Shown: piece by piece, positions 34,347 through 44,731 of the stretch
How positions within the stretch are numbered: the stretch's first letter is position 1
Layout of the letters: every line of letters starts with the position of its first letter
Assembly (NCBI RefSeq): GCF_029871245.1
Contig: NZ_SSON01000075.1
Coordinates: 76,943-140,942 of the forward strand
Reading direction: 5' to 3'
Source: Pseudomonas sp. BN102
GTDB taxonomy: Bacteria > Pseudomonadota > Gammaproteobacteria > Pseudomonadales > Pseudomonadaceae
DNA length: 64,000 nt
Notes under the pieces: model-generated
Databases searched by the model: none
What the model saw: only the letters and a program-made list of their open reading frames with translations
What the model was told of the DNA's origin: nothing
Program-made: the position numbers and the translations under genes

Positions 34347-35273
34347 CTACAGTCGGTGGTTATGGTGGTTGTAGGGCCAGGACGTTAGCGTGACCTGCTC
34401 CTGGGCACCTTGCGCCGGGGCTGCCAGTTCCTCCAGGTGGGTAATGATGTCGTCGGGTTTGAGCACCAGGACATCGCTCTCCAGTGCGTCCAGAACCATC
34501 TCGGCGGTGTTGCCGATCAAGGCGCCAGTCAACCCGGTGCGGGCCACGTTGCCGATTACCGTGAGCGCGGCATTGAGTTTGTGGGCCATTTGCGGAATGA
34601 GGATATCGGCCGCCCCCTCCTCGATATGCAGGCGGTCGTCGTCAATGCCGAACTCCTTTTGCAGTGTCCTGCATTGCTCGCGGTAGAAATCCTGGATGCT
34701 CTCCTTGCGCTGGAATACAGGGTCCCGCGCCGAGAGCATGGGGTAGGGGTGGGCACTCATCATGTGCAGCGCGCTGCCGGCCAGTTTGGCGATGTCGTGC
34801 CCGTGGCTGACGATGCCGGCATGCAGGACGCGGTGTTCGATATCACTGTTGCCCACGTCGACGGCGGCGAGAATGGCGCCGCTGCTCCATGGTGCAGCGG
34901 TTTTCACGATCAGAACCGGGCTTGGGCAATAGCGCAGCAGTTTCCAGTCCTCGGGGGTGAGAATCGACTTCATGATGGGGTTATCGGGCCGGTGTTGCTT
35001 GATTACCAGTCCACAGCCCTGCGCCTGCTGCACCGCGATGATGGTCTGGTGTGCGCTGTGGTGCCAGGCCTGCTCGGCGCTGACACTGAACCCCTCCTTT
35101 TCCAGCATCCCTCCCAGGTCCTCGAGGTGAGGCGAATGGTTGGGGTGCTTGTCGCAAACCAGCAGGTGCAGGTGCGACTGGGTGGCGTTGGCGATCATTC
35201 TGGCCCGGTTCAGGACCAGGGTTTCAGGTTGCTGCGGATCCACTACCACCAAGGTGTTACGGATGGTATGCAT
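34347..35273 (-). CDS. Tandem universal stress protein (UspE-like)
   Basis: A 308-residue protein with two Usp domains. The first begins MHTIRNTLVVVDPQQPETLVLNR; the second AILAAVDVGNSDIEHRVLHAG and contains the ATP-binding-like run VIGNVARTGLTGALIGNTAEMVLD. In P. aeruginosa tandem Usp proteins help survival of anaerobic energy stress under Anr control, but I find no clear Anr box (TTGATnnnnATCAA) upstream here. The last 20 residues are His/Asn-rich (NHHNHRL). Confidence 0.88.
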   Translation of the reverse strand: MHTIRNTLVVVDPQQPETLVLNRARMIANATQSHLHLLVCDKHPNHSPHLEDLGGMLEKEGFSVSAEQAWHHSAHQTIIAVQQAQGCGLVIKQHRPDNPIMKSILTPEDWKLLRYCPSPVLIVKTAAPWSSGAILAAVDVGNSDIEHRVLHAGIVSHGHDIAKLAGSALHMMSAHPYPMLSARDPVFQRKESIQDFYREQCRTLQKEFGIDDDRLHIEEGAADILIPQMAHKLNAALTVIGNVARTGLTGALIGNTAEMVLDALESDVLVLKPDDIITHLEELAAPAQGAQEQVTLTSWPYNHHNHRL

Positions 35274-36103
35274 GGCTGTCTTCCCGAGCGGGAGTTCGGT
35301 TTTCAGGTGGACGGAGGCACAGTTCTTCTCAGGTGTGTCCCTGTGAGCGCAACGGGGGCAGCGGTTGCCCGCCCTTGCCGCTCTGTCCGTCGGTCGGAAG
35401 CCTATCCACCGATACCTTGCACGCGACAGCCGAAATCAGGATTCGTCGAGTCACTCCGATGTCAATTGCCTGCATCGATCCGGCGTTGATGATCACGGAA
35501 CTTCTTCTGGTCATTCATGCAACTGCGGAAGCAGCTTCCACAGCGCAAGCGCTGTTGTTCCACTACATCTACATCGAGGAACCGGTGCCATGCCCTGCAC
35601 ATCCGGCCTGGCACCGACGAAGCGACTACTCCCTCGAATTGCGTCCGCGCGAATATCTGGCGGCTCGGCGGGCACGCCAAGACGCCTCGATCATCAATGG
35701 GTGATGGGGACTTCGCGGGAAGCAATTAAGGACGAGTGAGTAGGCCCTGCTCGCTCAGCGCGAAGTATGGTGGCTGATCGGAATCACAGCGAGGCAACTG
35801 GTCGCCTGGGTTAGGTGATTTCGGTTGAAGCAAGGGCAGGTTTATTTCGATCTTTCATGAGTTATGAGCGGGCGGCACCTGGTGCGCATGGCACACCCTA
35901 CCGATGTTGTGGGGGCATTCGCCAAGGGCGACGAAGTTGCTCCGGGAGGGGTCGTGGGGCAGACCTGCGGTCTGCTTGGCGATTGAAATCGTCCCTACAA
36001 GGGGGCGGCTCTCAGCCGCTATGTATCCCCCGACGGGCCTCGGCGCTGTATCCAGGTCGCTTGAGGCGCAGCAGGCGGGGCCGGTTACTCAGTTCAATTG
36101 ATG
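35274..36103. other. Intergenic region with repeat, no confident gene
   Basis: About 830 bases. An 81-codon open frame (35459-35704, plus strand, MSIACIDPALMITELLLVIH) has no ribosome site or recognised family and is left unassigned. A GGTGCGCATGGCACACCC palindrome at about 35880 belongs to the same repeat type as 50980. A three-hairpin repeat covers 35908-35999. Confidence 0.5.
35908..35999. repeat. Three-hairpin intergenic repeat, copy 2 (diverged)
   Basis: TGTGGGGGCATTCGCC opens, GATTGAAATCGTCCCTACA closes. It contains the AGACC-tgc-GGTCT hairpin. The first arm has lost several bases compared with the other copies. Confidence 0.78.
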
Positions 36104-36123
36104 AGCCCCGCATGTGCGGGGCA
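36104..36123 (-). terminator. Terminator of nadC
   Basis: GCCCCGC and GCGGGGC (36105-36111 with 36116-36122) pair across a 4-base loop, 21 bases after the nadC stop. The T-run is weak. Confidence 0.65.
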
Positions 36124-36143
36124 CTTCGTTGGCTGCGGATCGC

Positions 36144-37085
<942 letters not shown>

Positions 37086-37169
37086 TCAGAAGTGCGTCTC
37101 GCATGTCGTGCACTTGTCGGCCGGTTCCCTGCATCTGTGACTTGATTCATGTCTGTAGGAAAACTTCGC

Positions 37170-37197
37170 TTGGTTGTCACGGCATCATCCATATAAT
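37170..37197 (+). promoter_or_regulatory. Sigma-70 promoter of the second DUF1631 gene
   Basis: TTGGTT (37170-37175), 16-base spacer and a perfect TATAAT (37192-37197), about 115 bases before the start codon. The -35 is weak, suggesting activation. Confidence 0.55.
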
Positions 37198-37312
37198 GAC
37201 ATCGGAATTTTCTATTTTTGACGCCAGATAGTTGACGTTATGGATGACTTCCCATGATCGACGTGTGGCCCAATGTACCCTTCGGAAGGGCGAGGCCTGC
37301 GGGAGGCTCGTG

Positions 37313-39595
37313 ATGCAGAACGACGCGAAGGTGGTGCCGCTCAACAAGGGAGCCGCCCAGCAATCGCCAACCTCACCGGTAGGAAGGCTGCCCGTGGCCT
37401 TGATCCAGGTGCGCGACAAAATGGCAGTGCAGCTGAAGCAGACGCTTCAGGTGCTGTTCGACAATGCCGACGACACCCTCTTCGAGATGGCGGATCGCGC
37501 CACTAGCAATGCCGAGCAGAATGCTTTCTTCGAGGCGATGCGCGATTTGCGGCTCAAGCGCAAGAGCATCGAGCGGACCTTCCTGCAGTACGTCGTCGAG
37601 TCATTCTCTTCCCTTAATCAGTACGAGATAGGCAAGGCGCCGCAATTGGACGCGGTGTCCTTCGACAGCCTGTCCCTGGTGCAGAACGACGAACTCGAGG
37701 AAACCGTGGCCCTGGATGCCATGGTCGCCAAGGTGATGAGCCGCGACGCGGTTCCCCTGAGCCACCTCACCATCCGCCTCAACACCCTCATCAGCAAGAA
37801 GATCGAAGACAAGACCAACCCCCTGGGCCCGCGCATGCTCTGCGAGGCCTTCCTCGACGCCTGCCGCAGCCTGGGCGTGGAGATCAAGGTCAAGCTGATC
37901 ATCCTCAAATTGTTCGAGAAATACGTCCTCACGGAGCTGGATCAGTTCTACGCCGAGGCCAACCAGTCGTTGATCGTCGCCGGGGTGCTGCCCGATCTGC
38001 GCTCGGCGGCGCCGCGCCGCCAGCAGGAACGCGCCAGCGGCGCGGAGCGCTCCGCTCAGCCCGGCTCGGGTGCTGCTGCTGGCGGCAGCCAGACGGCCGA
38101 GGAGGGCATGCAGGAAGTCTTCGGTGTGCTTCAGGAGCTGCTTTCCCAGGTTCGCGGCACCGCGCTGCCGCGCCGCGAGCATCCTGCCGATGCCGTGCCG
38201 GTCAGCAGCATCGACCTGCTACGCCTGCTCTCGCACCTGCAACAGCACCTGCCGCAGCAGCACAACGACGACTACGACCTGCGCATCGGCCTCGACCAGT
38301 TGCTGACCCGCGCCAGCGCCCGCAGCGGCCGGGTGCGGGTGGTGGGCCAGGTGGACGATGACGTCATCAACCTGGTGTCCATGCTTTTCGAGTTCATCCT
38401 CGACGACCGCACCCTGCCGGATTCGCTCAAGGCCCTGATCGGCCGCATGCAGATTCCCATGCTGAAGGTCGCGCTGCTGGACAAGACCTTCTTCAGCCGC
38501 GGCAGCCACCCGGCGCGCCGCCTGCTGAACGAGATCGCCTCCGCCGCCCTGGGCTGGGTGGAGCAGGACGACGCCCAGCGCGACAGCCTCTACCACCGCA
38601 TCGAGCAGGTGGTGCAGCGCCTGCTGAACGATTTCGTCGATGACCCGGCGATCTTCTCCGAGTTGCTGGCGGAATTTCTTGCCTACACCGGCGACGAGCG
38701 GCGCCGCAGCGAATTGCTGGAACAGCGCACCCGCGACGCCGAGGAAGGCCGCGCCAAGGCCGAACTGGCGCGTAAACAGGTCGAGGAAGCGCTCAATCAG
38801 CGCCTGCTCGGCCGCACCCTGCCAGAAGTGGTGGTGCGCCTGCTGCAGGAGGCCTGGAGCAAGGTTCTGCTGCTCAGCTGCCTGAAGCACGGCGTGGAGT
38901 CGGCCGAATGGCAGGCCGCCCTGCAGACCATGGACGACCTGGTCTGGAGCGTGGAGTCCCACGAGGCTCCCGAAGCCCGCGCCCGGTTGCTTGAGCTGGT
39001 GCCGGGGCTGCTCAAGTCCCTGCGCGAAGGGCTGGCCAGCGCCGCGTTCGATCCCTTCTCCACCAGCGAATTCTTCAGTCAGCTGGAGACTCTGCACGTC
39101 CAGGCCTTCCAGCGGTTCCGCAAACCGGAGCCGGTGGAAGCGCTCGCCGACGACAATCTGGAATCGGCGCCCCCGCTGCTCGACCTGCCGGATGAAGCCG
39201 CAACCGAAGTGGACGAGTCCGCCCCGGCCATGGTGGCCGTGCTGGAGGAAATAGTCCTGGCTGTGCCGGGTGAGTCCCAGGTCCAGGAACCCGAGGTCAG
39301 CCTGGCCGATGATGACGAGGCCCTCGGCTTCGTCGACAGCCTGCGGGTCGGCAGCTGGGTCGAGTTCCAGGAAGACGAGGAACACAAGCTGCGCTGCAAG
39401 CTGGCGGCGCTGATCAGGCCCACCGGCAAGTACATCTTCGTCAACCGCACCGGCATGAAGGTGCTGGAGAAGACCCGCATGGGCCTGGCCGTGGAATTCC
39501 GCCGCAAGGCGATCCGCCTGCTGGATGATGCCCTGCTGTTCGACCGTGCCCTGGAGTCGGTCATCGGTAACCTGCGGCGGCTGAAGGGGGCTTGA
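37313..39595 (+). CDS. DUF1631 protein (second paralogue)
   Basis: A 760-residue protein of unknown function, PA4523 type by position. It shares with the first paralogue the N-terminal helical block (ADDTLFEMADRATSN, FFEAMRDLRLKRKSIERTF), a low-complexity linker near residues 240-275, and a C-terminal PilZ-like barrel (GSWVEFQEDEEHKLRCKL, YIFVNRTGMKVLEKTRMG). An acidic stretch (residues 600-670) is extra. The ATG at 37313 has GGGAGG upstream; the open frame upstream of it is not conserved. It stands alone between nadC and ampD. Confidence 0.82.
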   Translation: MQNDAKVVPLNKGAAQQSPTSPVGRLPVALIQVRDKMAVQLKQTLQVLFDNADDTLFEMADRATSNAEQNAFFEAMRDLRLKRKSIERTFLQYVVESFSSLNQYEIGKAPQLDAVSFDSLSLVQNDELEETVALDAMVAKVMSRDAVPLSHLTIRLNTLISKKIEDKTNPLGPRMLCEAFLDACRSLGVEIKVKLIILKLFEKYVLTELDQFYAEANQSLIVAGVLPDLRSAAPRRQQERASGAERSAQPGSGAAAGGSQTAEEGMQEVFGVLQELLSQVRGTALPRREHPADAVPVSSIDLLRLLSHLQQHLPQQHNDDYDLRIGLDQLLTRASARSGRVRVVGQVDDDVINLVSMLFEFILDDRTLPDSLKALIGRMQIPMLKVALLDKTFFSRGSHPARRLLNEIASAALGWVEQDDAQRDSLYHRIEQVVQRLLNDFVDDPAIFSELLAEFLAYTGDERRRSELLEQRTRDAEEGRAKAELARKQVEEALNQRLLGRTLPEVVVRLLQEAWSKVLLLSCLKHGVESAEWQAALQTMDDLVWSVESHEAPEARARLLELVPGLLKSLREGLASAAFDPFSTSEFFSQLETLHVQAFQRFRKPEPVEALADDNLESAPPLLDLPDEAATEVDESAPAMVAVLEEIVLAVPGESQVQEPEVSLADDDEALGFVDSLRVGSWVEFQEDEEHKLRCKLAALIRPTGKYIFVNRTGMKVLEKTRMGLAVEFRRKAIRLLDDALLFDRALESVIGNLRRLKGA

Positions 39596-39635
39596 GTCGG
39601 GCTACTGCCTGATGCTGGATGCTGTTGCCATCCCT

Positions 39636-39734
39636 TGTGGGGGCGAATTCATTCGCCAAGGGCGGCGCAGCTGCCGCCTCTCGAAGTTGAAAGGCAAACC
39701 TGCGGTTCGCTCAGCGATTGAAATCGCCCCCACA
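39636..39734. repeat. Three-hairpin intergenic repeat, copy 3
   Basis: TGTGGGGGCGAATTCATTCG opens and GATTGAAATCGCCCCCACA closes, with the inner hairpin GGCGGC-gca-GCTGCCGCC. It lies between the second DUF1631 gene and ampD. Confidence 0.85.
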
Positions 39735-39849
39735 GGAATTTGGCAGCGAGTTCCGCCCGGTGCGCATGGCTTCCCTGACGTTCCGCACGTCGCCACTCGC
39801 TAAAATGGCTCCACTGCGCCTAAAGTGGGCGGCAGACCAAGGAGCCGAC

Positions 39850-40398
39850 ATGCAGCTGGACCCCGCATCCGGTTGGTGCCAGGGCATCAGCCACTGCCCT
39901 TCGCCCAACTTCAACTGTCGCCCGCAGGGGGAAATTTCCCTGCTGGTGATTCACAACATCAGTTTGCCGCCCGGGCAGTTCGGCACGGGGAAGGTGCAGG
40001 AGTTCTTTCAGAATCGCCTGAATCCCGACGAGCATCCCTACTTCGACGGTATCCGCGATCTCAAGGTGTCCGCGCATTTCCTGATCGAGCGCGACGGCGC
40101 CGTCACCCAGTTCGTTTCCTGCAGCGAGAGGGCCTGGCACGCCGGTGTCTCGCTGTTCGATGGGCGGGAGAACTGCAATGACTTCTCCTTGGGGATAGAA
40201 CTTGAAGGCACCGATGACCAAGCTTTCACGGAACCCCAGTATGCTGCGCTGATCGCATTGGTGGAGCAGCTGCGGCTTGCCTACCCGGCCATAACGCCGG
40301 CGCGCATCTGCGGTCATAGCGATATCGCCCCGGGACGCAAGACCGATCCGGGGCCTGCATTCGATTGGGCGCGCCTGCGGGCCGCCCTCGCGCCATAG
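39850..40398 (+). CDS. ampD: AmpD, cytoplasmic 1,6-anhydroMurNAc-L-alanine amidase
   Basis: A 182-residue zinc amidase of peptidoglycan recycling that controls the inducer level for ampC beta-lactamase. Zinc ligands by alignment with the known enzyme are His35 (VIHN), His156 (CGHSD) and Asp166 (KTDPG); Glu117 (LGIELEG) is the catalytic acid. AAGGAG precedes the ATG at 39850. Loss of AmpD derepresses AmpC in P. aeruginosa. ampE follows after 15 bases. Confidence 0.96.
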   Translation: MQLDPASGWCQGISHCPSPNFNCRPQGEISLLVIHNISLPPGQFGTGKVQEFFQNRLNPDEHPYFDGIRDLKVSAHFLIERDGAVTQFVSCSERAWHAGVSLFDGRENCNDFSLGIELEGTDDQAFTEPQYAALIALVEQLRLAYPAITPARICGHSDIAPGRKTDPGPAFDWARLRAALAP

Positions 40399-40413
40399 GA
40401 AGAGGAGGGACCC

Positions 40414-41250
40414 ATGTATTTTCTGGTGCTGTTGCTGGTGCTCTGGATCGAGAAATTTTCAGCCTGGCGCCGGCATATCCAGCAGGACGGATTCTGGCTG
40501 CGCGAACTGGCCAAGGCCGAGGCCAACCCACAGCTGGCTGGCCGTCCGTGGATGATTCTGGTGCGGCTGGTGCTGCTGCCCCTGGTGGTGCTGGCGCTGC
40601 TCCTGCTGCTGGTCGAGCCGGTGGCCTATGGCTGGCTGGCGCTGCCGGTGCATCTGCTGGTGATCATCTACAGCCTCGGTCGCGGCGATGTGCTGGCCGA
40701 CCTCGGCCCGTTCCGCGATGCCTGGCGGCGCGGCGATACCCAGGGCGCCTACCACGTCGCCGAGCGCGACCTCGGCCTGGAGGCGGATGAGGGTGCCGAC
40801 CTGCTGCAACAGGTGCAGGGCTACCAGCTTTGGCAGGCCTACGAGGGCTTCTTCGCGGTGATCTTCTGGTACGCGCTGCTCGGCCCGGTGGCGGCCCTGG
40901 CCTACCGCCTGCTCGCCCTGGCCTCGGAAAATGCCGGCATCCCGGCGCTGCGTGAGCAGGCCGGGATGATTCGCCATGCCTTCGACTGGCTACCGGTCCG
41001 GGTGCTGGCCGCCAGCTTCTCCCTGGTGGGCAACTTCGTCGGCGTCAGCCGCGTGCTGTTGCACGAGCTGCTGAGCTGGGAAATCCCGGCTCGCCGCTAT
41101 ATCGAGCTGGCCGGCCGCGCAGCCGCCGAGCTGCCGGAACCAGTCAGCGGCGACGCCGGCGTGGCGACCCTGGACGCCCTCTGGCAGTTGCTGGTCCGCG
41201 CTGCTGTGCTCTGGTACGCCGGTTTCGCCGTCTGGGCCCTGCTGTTCTGA
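40414..41250 (+). CDS. ampE: AmpE, inner-membrane protein of the ampDE operon
   Basis: A 278-residue membrane protein with about four hydrophobic segments (MYFLVLLLVLWIEKF, LVLLPLVVLALLLLLVEPV, near 150-170, and the C-terminal WYAGFAVWALLF). It belongs to the AmpE/CobD-like family. A role in signalling beta-lactam stress was proposed, but AmpE is not required for AmpD activity. It is the second gene of ampDE. Confidence 0.92.
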   Translation: MYFLVLLLVLWIEKFSAWRRHIQQDGFWLRELAKAEANPQLAGRPWMILVRLVLLPLVVLALLLLLVEPVAYGWLALPVHLLVIIYSLGRGDVLADLGPFRDAWRRGDTQGAYHVAERDLGLEADEGADLLQQVQGYQLWQAYEGFFAVIFWYALLGPVAALAYRLLALASENAGIPALREQAGMIRHAFDWLPVRVLAASFSLVGNFVGVSRVLLHELLSWEIPARRYIELAGRAAAELPEPVSGDAGVATLDALWQLLVRAAVLWYAGFAVWALLF

Positions 41251-41264
41251 TTCCTGTCCCTCGT

Positions 41265-41288
41265 CCGCCCGGCACTACCGCCGGGCGG
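41265..41288 (+). terminator. GC hairpin after ampE
   Basis: CCGCCCGGC pairs with GCCGGGCGG (41265-41273 with 41280-41288), loop of 6. No T-run follows, so termination would be weak or factor-dependent. Confidence 0.5.
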
Positions 41289-41306
41289 CACCGGCCATGC
41301 TTAACC

Positions 41307-41333
41307 TTTAGTTACAGAATCTCCTGCCGATAT
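41307..41333 (+). promoter_or_regulatory. Sigma-28 (FliA) promoter of the chemoreceptor
   Basis: TTTAGTTA (41307-41314), 11-base spacer, GCCGATAT (41326-41333), close to the flagellar consensus TAAAGTTT-N11-GCCGATAA. It fits a motility-linked chemoreceptor downstream. Confidence 0.75.
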
Positions 41334-41500
41334 CGGGTACACAGATGATCGCGCCCGAAATATCTGACTTGGATCGCAGGGATATCTGACAGAACCAAGT
41401 GGCCGCCGAGCAGTGTGGGGATACTGCAACGCACTGGCCAACCCGCCTGCCAAGGTGGGCAGAGCGCGTCCATAACAATAATGAGAACAGGAGACGTCTC

Positions 41501-43531
41501 GTGAAGACTCTGTTGTATCCTGCCATCGCGCTGATGAACCGCCTCAGTTTCGGCATGAAGTTCAGTCTGATCAGCGTTCTATTTTTCCTGCCGATGCTGA
41601 TCACCAACTTCTACCTGGTGCGCGACTCCTATCGGCAGTACGTCAGCACCCGCTCCGAATTGCAGAGTCTTGACCTCCTGGGCGCCAGCCTCGGCTTGCG
41701 TCGTGGCCTGGAAAGCCTCAACGACCTGGTGCTGATCAACGCGATGATTGGCCAGTCAGGCCAGTCCGGCGACCTGGAAAAACGCATCGCCACGCTGGAG
41801 CAGGACCTGCTCGCCACCTTGCAGGGCCTGGCGCCGGTCGCGTCCGAGGCGGAGCAGGTCGAAGCCTTCAATGCCAAGCGCGATGAGCTGCTCTCGGCAC
41901 TGCAGGCGGCCAAGGGCGAAACCTCGCTGCAGAGCAAGAGCGCGATGATCGAGAAGCTGCTGGGCAGTGCCCAGGTCTTCATCAAGTTCGTCGCCGCCCA
42001 GGCCGGCCTCAGCCAGGACGACCAGGCCGACGTCCGCCAGATCACCGAGCTCGTCACCACTGCCACGCCCCAGGTCACCATGGCCCTGGGCAAGGGGCGC
42101 GCCATCGGCGCCTACTCCCTGGCGCAGGGCTTCCTCAATTCCGCGGCCAGCACCAAGCTGGACGACCTGCTGCTGGACCTGGACAAGCTCAACGCCGAAT
42201 ACGGCCTGAAGATCGCCGACGCCCTGGACGGCAGCCCGCGCGCCCACCAGGCACTGGACGCCCTGACCGCGGCCAGCCGCGCGACCATCAAGCAGAGCGC
42301 CACGCTGTTCGAGGACCAGGTCATCATGGCCGACACCCTCGACGCGCCCTGGCAGCCGTTCTACGACCAGGTCAGCACCGCCCTCGACAAGACCTACCAG
42401 CTCAACGACGGCTCCCTGGCCTTCCTCAAGGTCGAACTGGAAGGCCGCCTGGCCGACAAGCGCGTGCAGACCGCGTTGCTGGTGGTGGCGCTGCTGGTGG
42501 TGTTCGTCGCCATCCTCTACCTCTACGCGGGTTTCTACGTGTCCACCCGCACCACCCTTAAGAGCCTGGGCAAGGTGATGGACCAGGTTGCCGCCGGCGA
42601 CATGACCGTCAGCTTCCGCGCCGAAAGCCGCGACGAGCTGGGCGAGCTGGGCCAGACCTTCAACGGCACTGTGGTGAAGATCCACGACCTGATCGAGCTG
42701 GTCGGCCACACGGTGACCGAGGTGGAGCGCCAGGCCGGGCGGGTCGAGCAGGTCTCCGGCGAAAGCAATCAGGCGGTGGCCGGGCAGCGCAGCCAGATCG
42801 AGCAGGTGGCCACGGCCATGAACGAGATGTCCGCCACCGCCCAGGAAGTGGCGCGCAGTGCGGCAGCCGCAGTGGATAGCGCGCAGAGCGTGAACCAGGA
42901 AACCGTCAGCGGCCGGGCTCTGGTGGAGTCCCAGCTGGGCAGCATCGAGCGGCTGGCCGGCGAGATCGACCAGTCGGTGGCGGTGATCAATCAGCTGGCC
43001 GCGGACAGCGCTTCCATCAGCCGCGTGCTGGAGGTGATCAAGGGCATCGCCGAGCAGACCAACCTGCTCGCGCTCAATGCCGCCATCGAGGCGGCCCGTG
43101 CCGGCGAGCAGGGGCGTGGCTTTGCCGTGGTCGCGGACGAGGTGCGCACCCTGGCCAAACGCACCCAGCAGTCCACCGAGGAAATCGAGCAGATGATCGC
43201 CAGGCTGCAGGGTGGTGTCGGCGCCGCGGTGAAGGCGATGAGCACCAGCCACCAGATGGCCGACGGCACTGTCAGCCAGTCGGGCAAGGTGCAGGCGGCG
43301 CTGGAGAACATCCTCAGCGCGGTGGGCATGATCGTCGACCAGAACCAGCAGATTGCCGCCGCAGCCGAGCAGCAGACCGCCGTGGCCCAGGATATCGATC
43401 AGAACATCGTCGAGATCAACCACGCCGGCGAACGCACCGCCGAAGGCGCGAGCCAGACCGAGCGGGCCAGCCGCGAGCTGTCCGGGCAGGTGGCGCAGCT
43501 CAAGCAGTTGATCGGCGCGTTCCGCGTCTGA
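41501..43531 (+). CDS. Methyl-accepting chemotaxis protein
   Basis: A 676-residue membrane receptor. TM1 ([20 protein letters not shown]) near 22-42, a long helical periplasmic domain (about 43-320), TM2 ([20 protein letters not shown]) near 323-343, a HAMP domain, then the cytoplasmic signalling hairpin with the invariant tip [20 protein letters not shown]. The GTG start at 41501 has AGGAGA upstream. The ligand cannot be predicted; P. aeruginosa PA4520 is at the same site. No C-terminal CheR-binding pentapeptide. Confidence 0.93.
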   Translation: MKTLLYPAIALMNRLSFGMKFSLISVLFFLPMLITNFYLVRDSYRQYVSTRSELQSLDLLGASLGLRRGLESLNDLVLINAMIGQSGQSGDLEKRIATLEQDLLATLQGLAPVASEAEQVEAFNAKRDELLSALQAAKGETSLQSKSAMIEKLLGSAQVFIKFVAAQAGLSQDDQADVRQITELVTTATPQVTMALGKGRAIGAYSLAQGFLNSAASTKLDDLLLDLDKLNAEYGLKIADALDGSPRAHQALDALTAASRATIKQSATLFEDQVIMADTLDAPWQPFYDQVSTALDKTYQLNDGSLAFLKVELEGRLADKRVQTALLVVALLVVFVAILYLYAGFYVSTRTTLKSLGKVMDQVAAGDMTVSFRAESRDELGELGQTFNGTVVKIHDLIELVGHTVTEVERQAGRVEQVSGESNQAVAGQRSQIEQVATAMNEMSATAQEVARSAAAAVDSAQSVNQETVSGRALVESQLGSIERLAGEIDQSVAVINQLAADSASISRVLEVIKGIAEQTNLLALNAAIEAARAGEQGRGFAVVADEVRTLAKRTQQSTEEIEQMIARLQGGVGAAVKAMSTSHQMADGTVSQSGKVQAALENILSAVGMIVDQNQQIAAAAEQQTAVAQDIDQNIVEINHAGERTAEGASQTERASRELSGQVAQLKQLIGAFRV

Positions 43532-43550
43532 TCCTGTCTTGCCAAGAAGA

Positions 43551-43575
43551 AGCCCGCCATCCGGCGGGCTTTTTT
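43551..43575 (+). terminator. Terminator of the chemoreceptor gene
   Basis: AGCCCGCC and GGCGGGCT (43551-43558 with 43563-43570) pair around ATCC and are followed by TTTTTT. Confidence 0.92.
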
Positions 43576-43609
43576 GTGGGAGCTTTCTGGGAGCTGCCTT
43601 TCTTTTCTT

Positions 43610-43703
43610 TGTGGGGGCGAATTCATTCGCTGAGGGCAGCGCAGCTGCCCCCGGGCTCCCGGGCAGACCTGCGGTCTGCTTAGCGAATGAATTCGCCCCC
43701 ACA
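43610..43703. repeat. Three-hairpin intergenic repeat, copy 4 (best preserved)
   Basis: TGTGGGGGCGAATTCATTCG opens and CGAATGAATTCGCCCCCACA closes as a near-perfect inverted repeat. Inside are GGGCAGC-gca-GCTGCCC, CCGGG-ctc-CCGGG and CAGACC-tgc-GGTCTG hairpins. Confidence 0.88.
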
Positions 43704-43729
43704 AGGAAGAAACCGCCTCATCGCCAGGA

Positions 43730-44503
43730 TTACCAGCCAAACACCTCACAGGCATTGCGTGTGCTGGCTTCGGCCAGCTCCTTCGGTGTGACGCCCCTGA
43801 TTTCCGCGAGGGCTGCGCAGATATCCGGCAGGAATTCCGGGCTGTTGCGCCCATAGGGATGCATGGCCGGCGCCATGTCCGGCGAGTCGGTTTCCAACAC
43901 CAGGGATTCCAGCGGCAGTTGCGCCACCACCTTGCGCAGGCGATTGGCCTGGGGCCAGGTCGGCGCACCGCCAAGGCCAAGACGGAAGCCCAGTTTGCGG
44001 TATTCCTTGGCGTCCTCGACGCTGCCGGCGAAGGCGTGGACGATGCCGGCGCGCTTGAGGCGGAAGCGCTTCAGGGTGGCGATCACCGCCGCATGGCTGC
44101 GCCGGACGTGCAGCAGCGCCGGCAGTTCGAACTCCGCCGCCAGGGCCAACTGCGCCTCGAACAGGCGTTGCTGGCCGTCGCGGTCCAGTTCGGGGATGAA
44201 GTAGTCCAGGCCGATCTCGCCCACCGCACAGAGCTTGGGGTGGCCAGCATGGCGCTGCAACATTTCGCGCAACGCGTCCAGGTGCTCGGCGCGATGCTGC
44301 GCCAGGTAGACCGGGTGCAGGCCGAAGGCGGTGTAGAAACCGTCTTCGGCGTTGGCCAGGTCCCAGACCCGCTGCCAGTTGCCCTGGAACACGCCGAGCA
44401 GCACCTGGCGGTGTACGCCCAGGGCGCGGCAGCGCGCCAGCACCTCGCTGCGGTCGGCATCGAATTCCGGGAAGTCCAGGTGGTTGTGGGTATCGATCAG
44501 CAT
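43730..44503 (-). CDS. TatD-family metal-dependent hydrolase
   Basis: A 257-residue TIM-barrel hydrolase. Metal-site motifs: DTHNHLDF (HxH) at the N-terminus, GEIGLDY with Glu, LHVRRSH, VHAFAG and ETDSPDM. TatD/YjjV-type proteins act as Mg-dependent 3'-5' exonucleases or deoxyribonucleases. The ATG at 44503 gives the usual MLIDTHNH start; ATG 44515 is possible. The reading frame runs on upstream for 800 codons as antisense of the fusion gene, which is not real. It is divergent from the fusion gene. Confidence 0.9.
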   Translation of the reverse strand: MLIDTHNHLDFPEFDADRSEVLARCRALGVHRQVLLGVFQGNWQRVWDLANAEDGFYTAFGLHPVYLAQHRAEHLDALREMLQRHAGHPKLCAVGEIGLDYFIPELDRDGQQRLFEAQLALAAEFELPALLHVRRSHAAVIATLKRFRLKRAGIVHAFAGSVEDAKEYRKLGFRLGLGGAPTWPQANRLRKVVAQLPLESLVLETDSPDMAPAMHPYGRNSPEFLPDICAALAEIRGVTPKELAEASTRNACEVFGW

Positions 44504-44633
44504 GCTCGCCAGCATATACCGGCAGTGGCCAAGGAGCATGCCTCTTGCCGGGGCGTCCGGGCTGTTTTTCAAGGTGCATCCGCTCTGCCTCGGGGCATAG
44601 CGCGGGCCTGTGGAAACAGGGCGAAAAACGCTA

Positions 44634-44662
44634 TTGAACACTCGTTCATGCTGGGCTATGGT
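44634..44662 (+). promoter_or_regulatory. Promoter with TetR-type operator for the aminotransferase-ABC cluster
   Basis: TTGAAC (44634-44639), 17-base spacer, TATGGT (44657-44662). The inverted repeat TGAAC-actc-GTTCA (44635-44648) overlaps the -35 and resembles operators of BetI/AcrR-type TetR repressors. A TetR gene lies in the same cluster at 49222. Confidence 0.65.
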
Positions 44663-44731
44663 TGGCCCACTTGCCGCTTGGCCAATGCAGCCAGGCGGCC
44701 CGGATTCCACCATTTTCAATGGGGCTCGGAC

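Noticed and set aside
35459-35704. 81-codon plus-strand frame after the Usp gene
   Set aside because: No ribosome site and no recognisable motif; left as unassigned.
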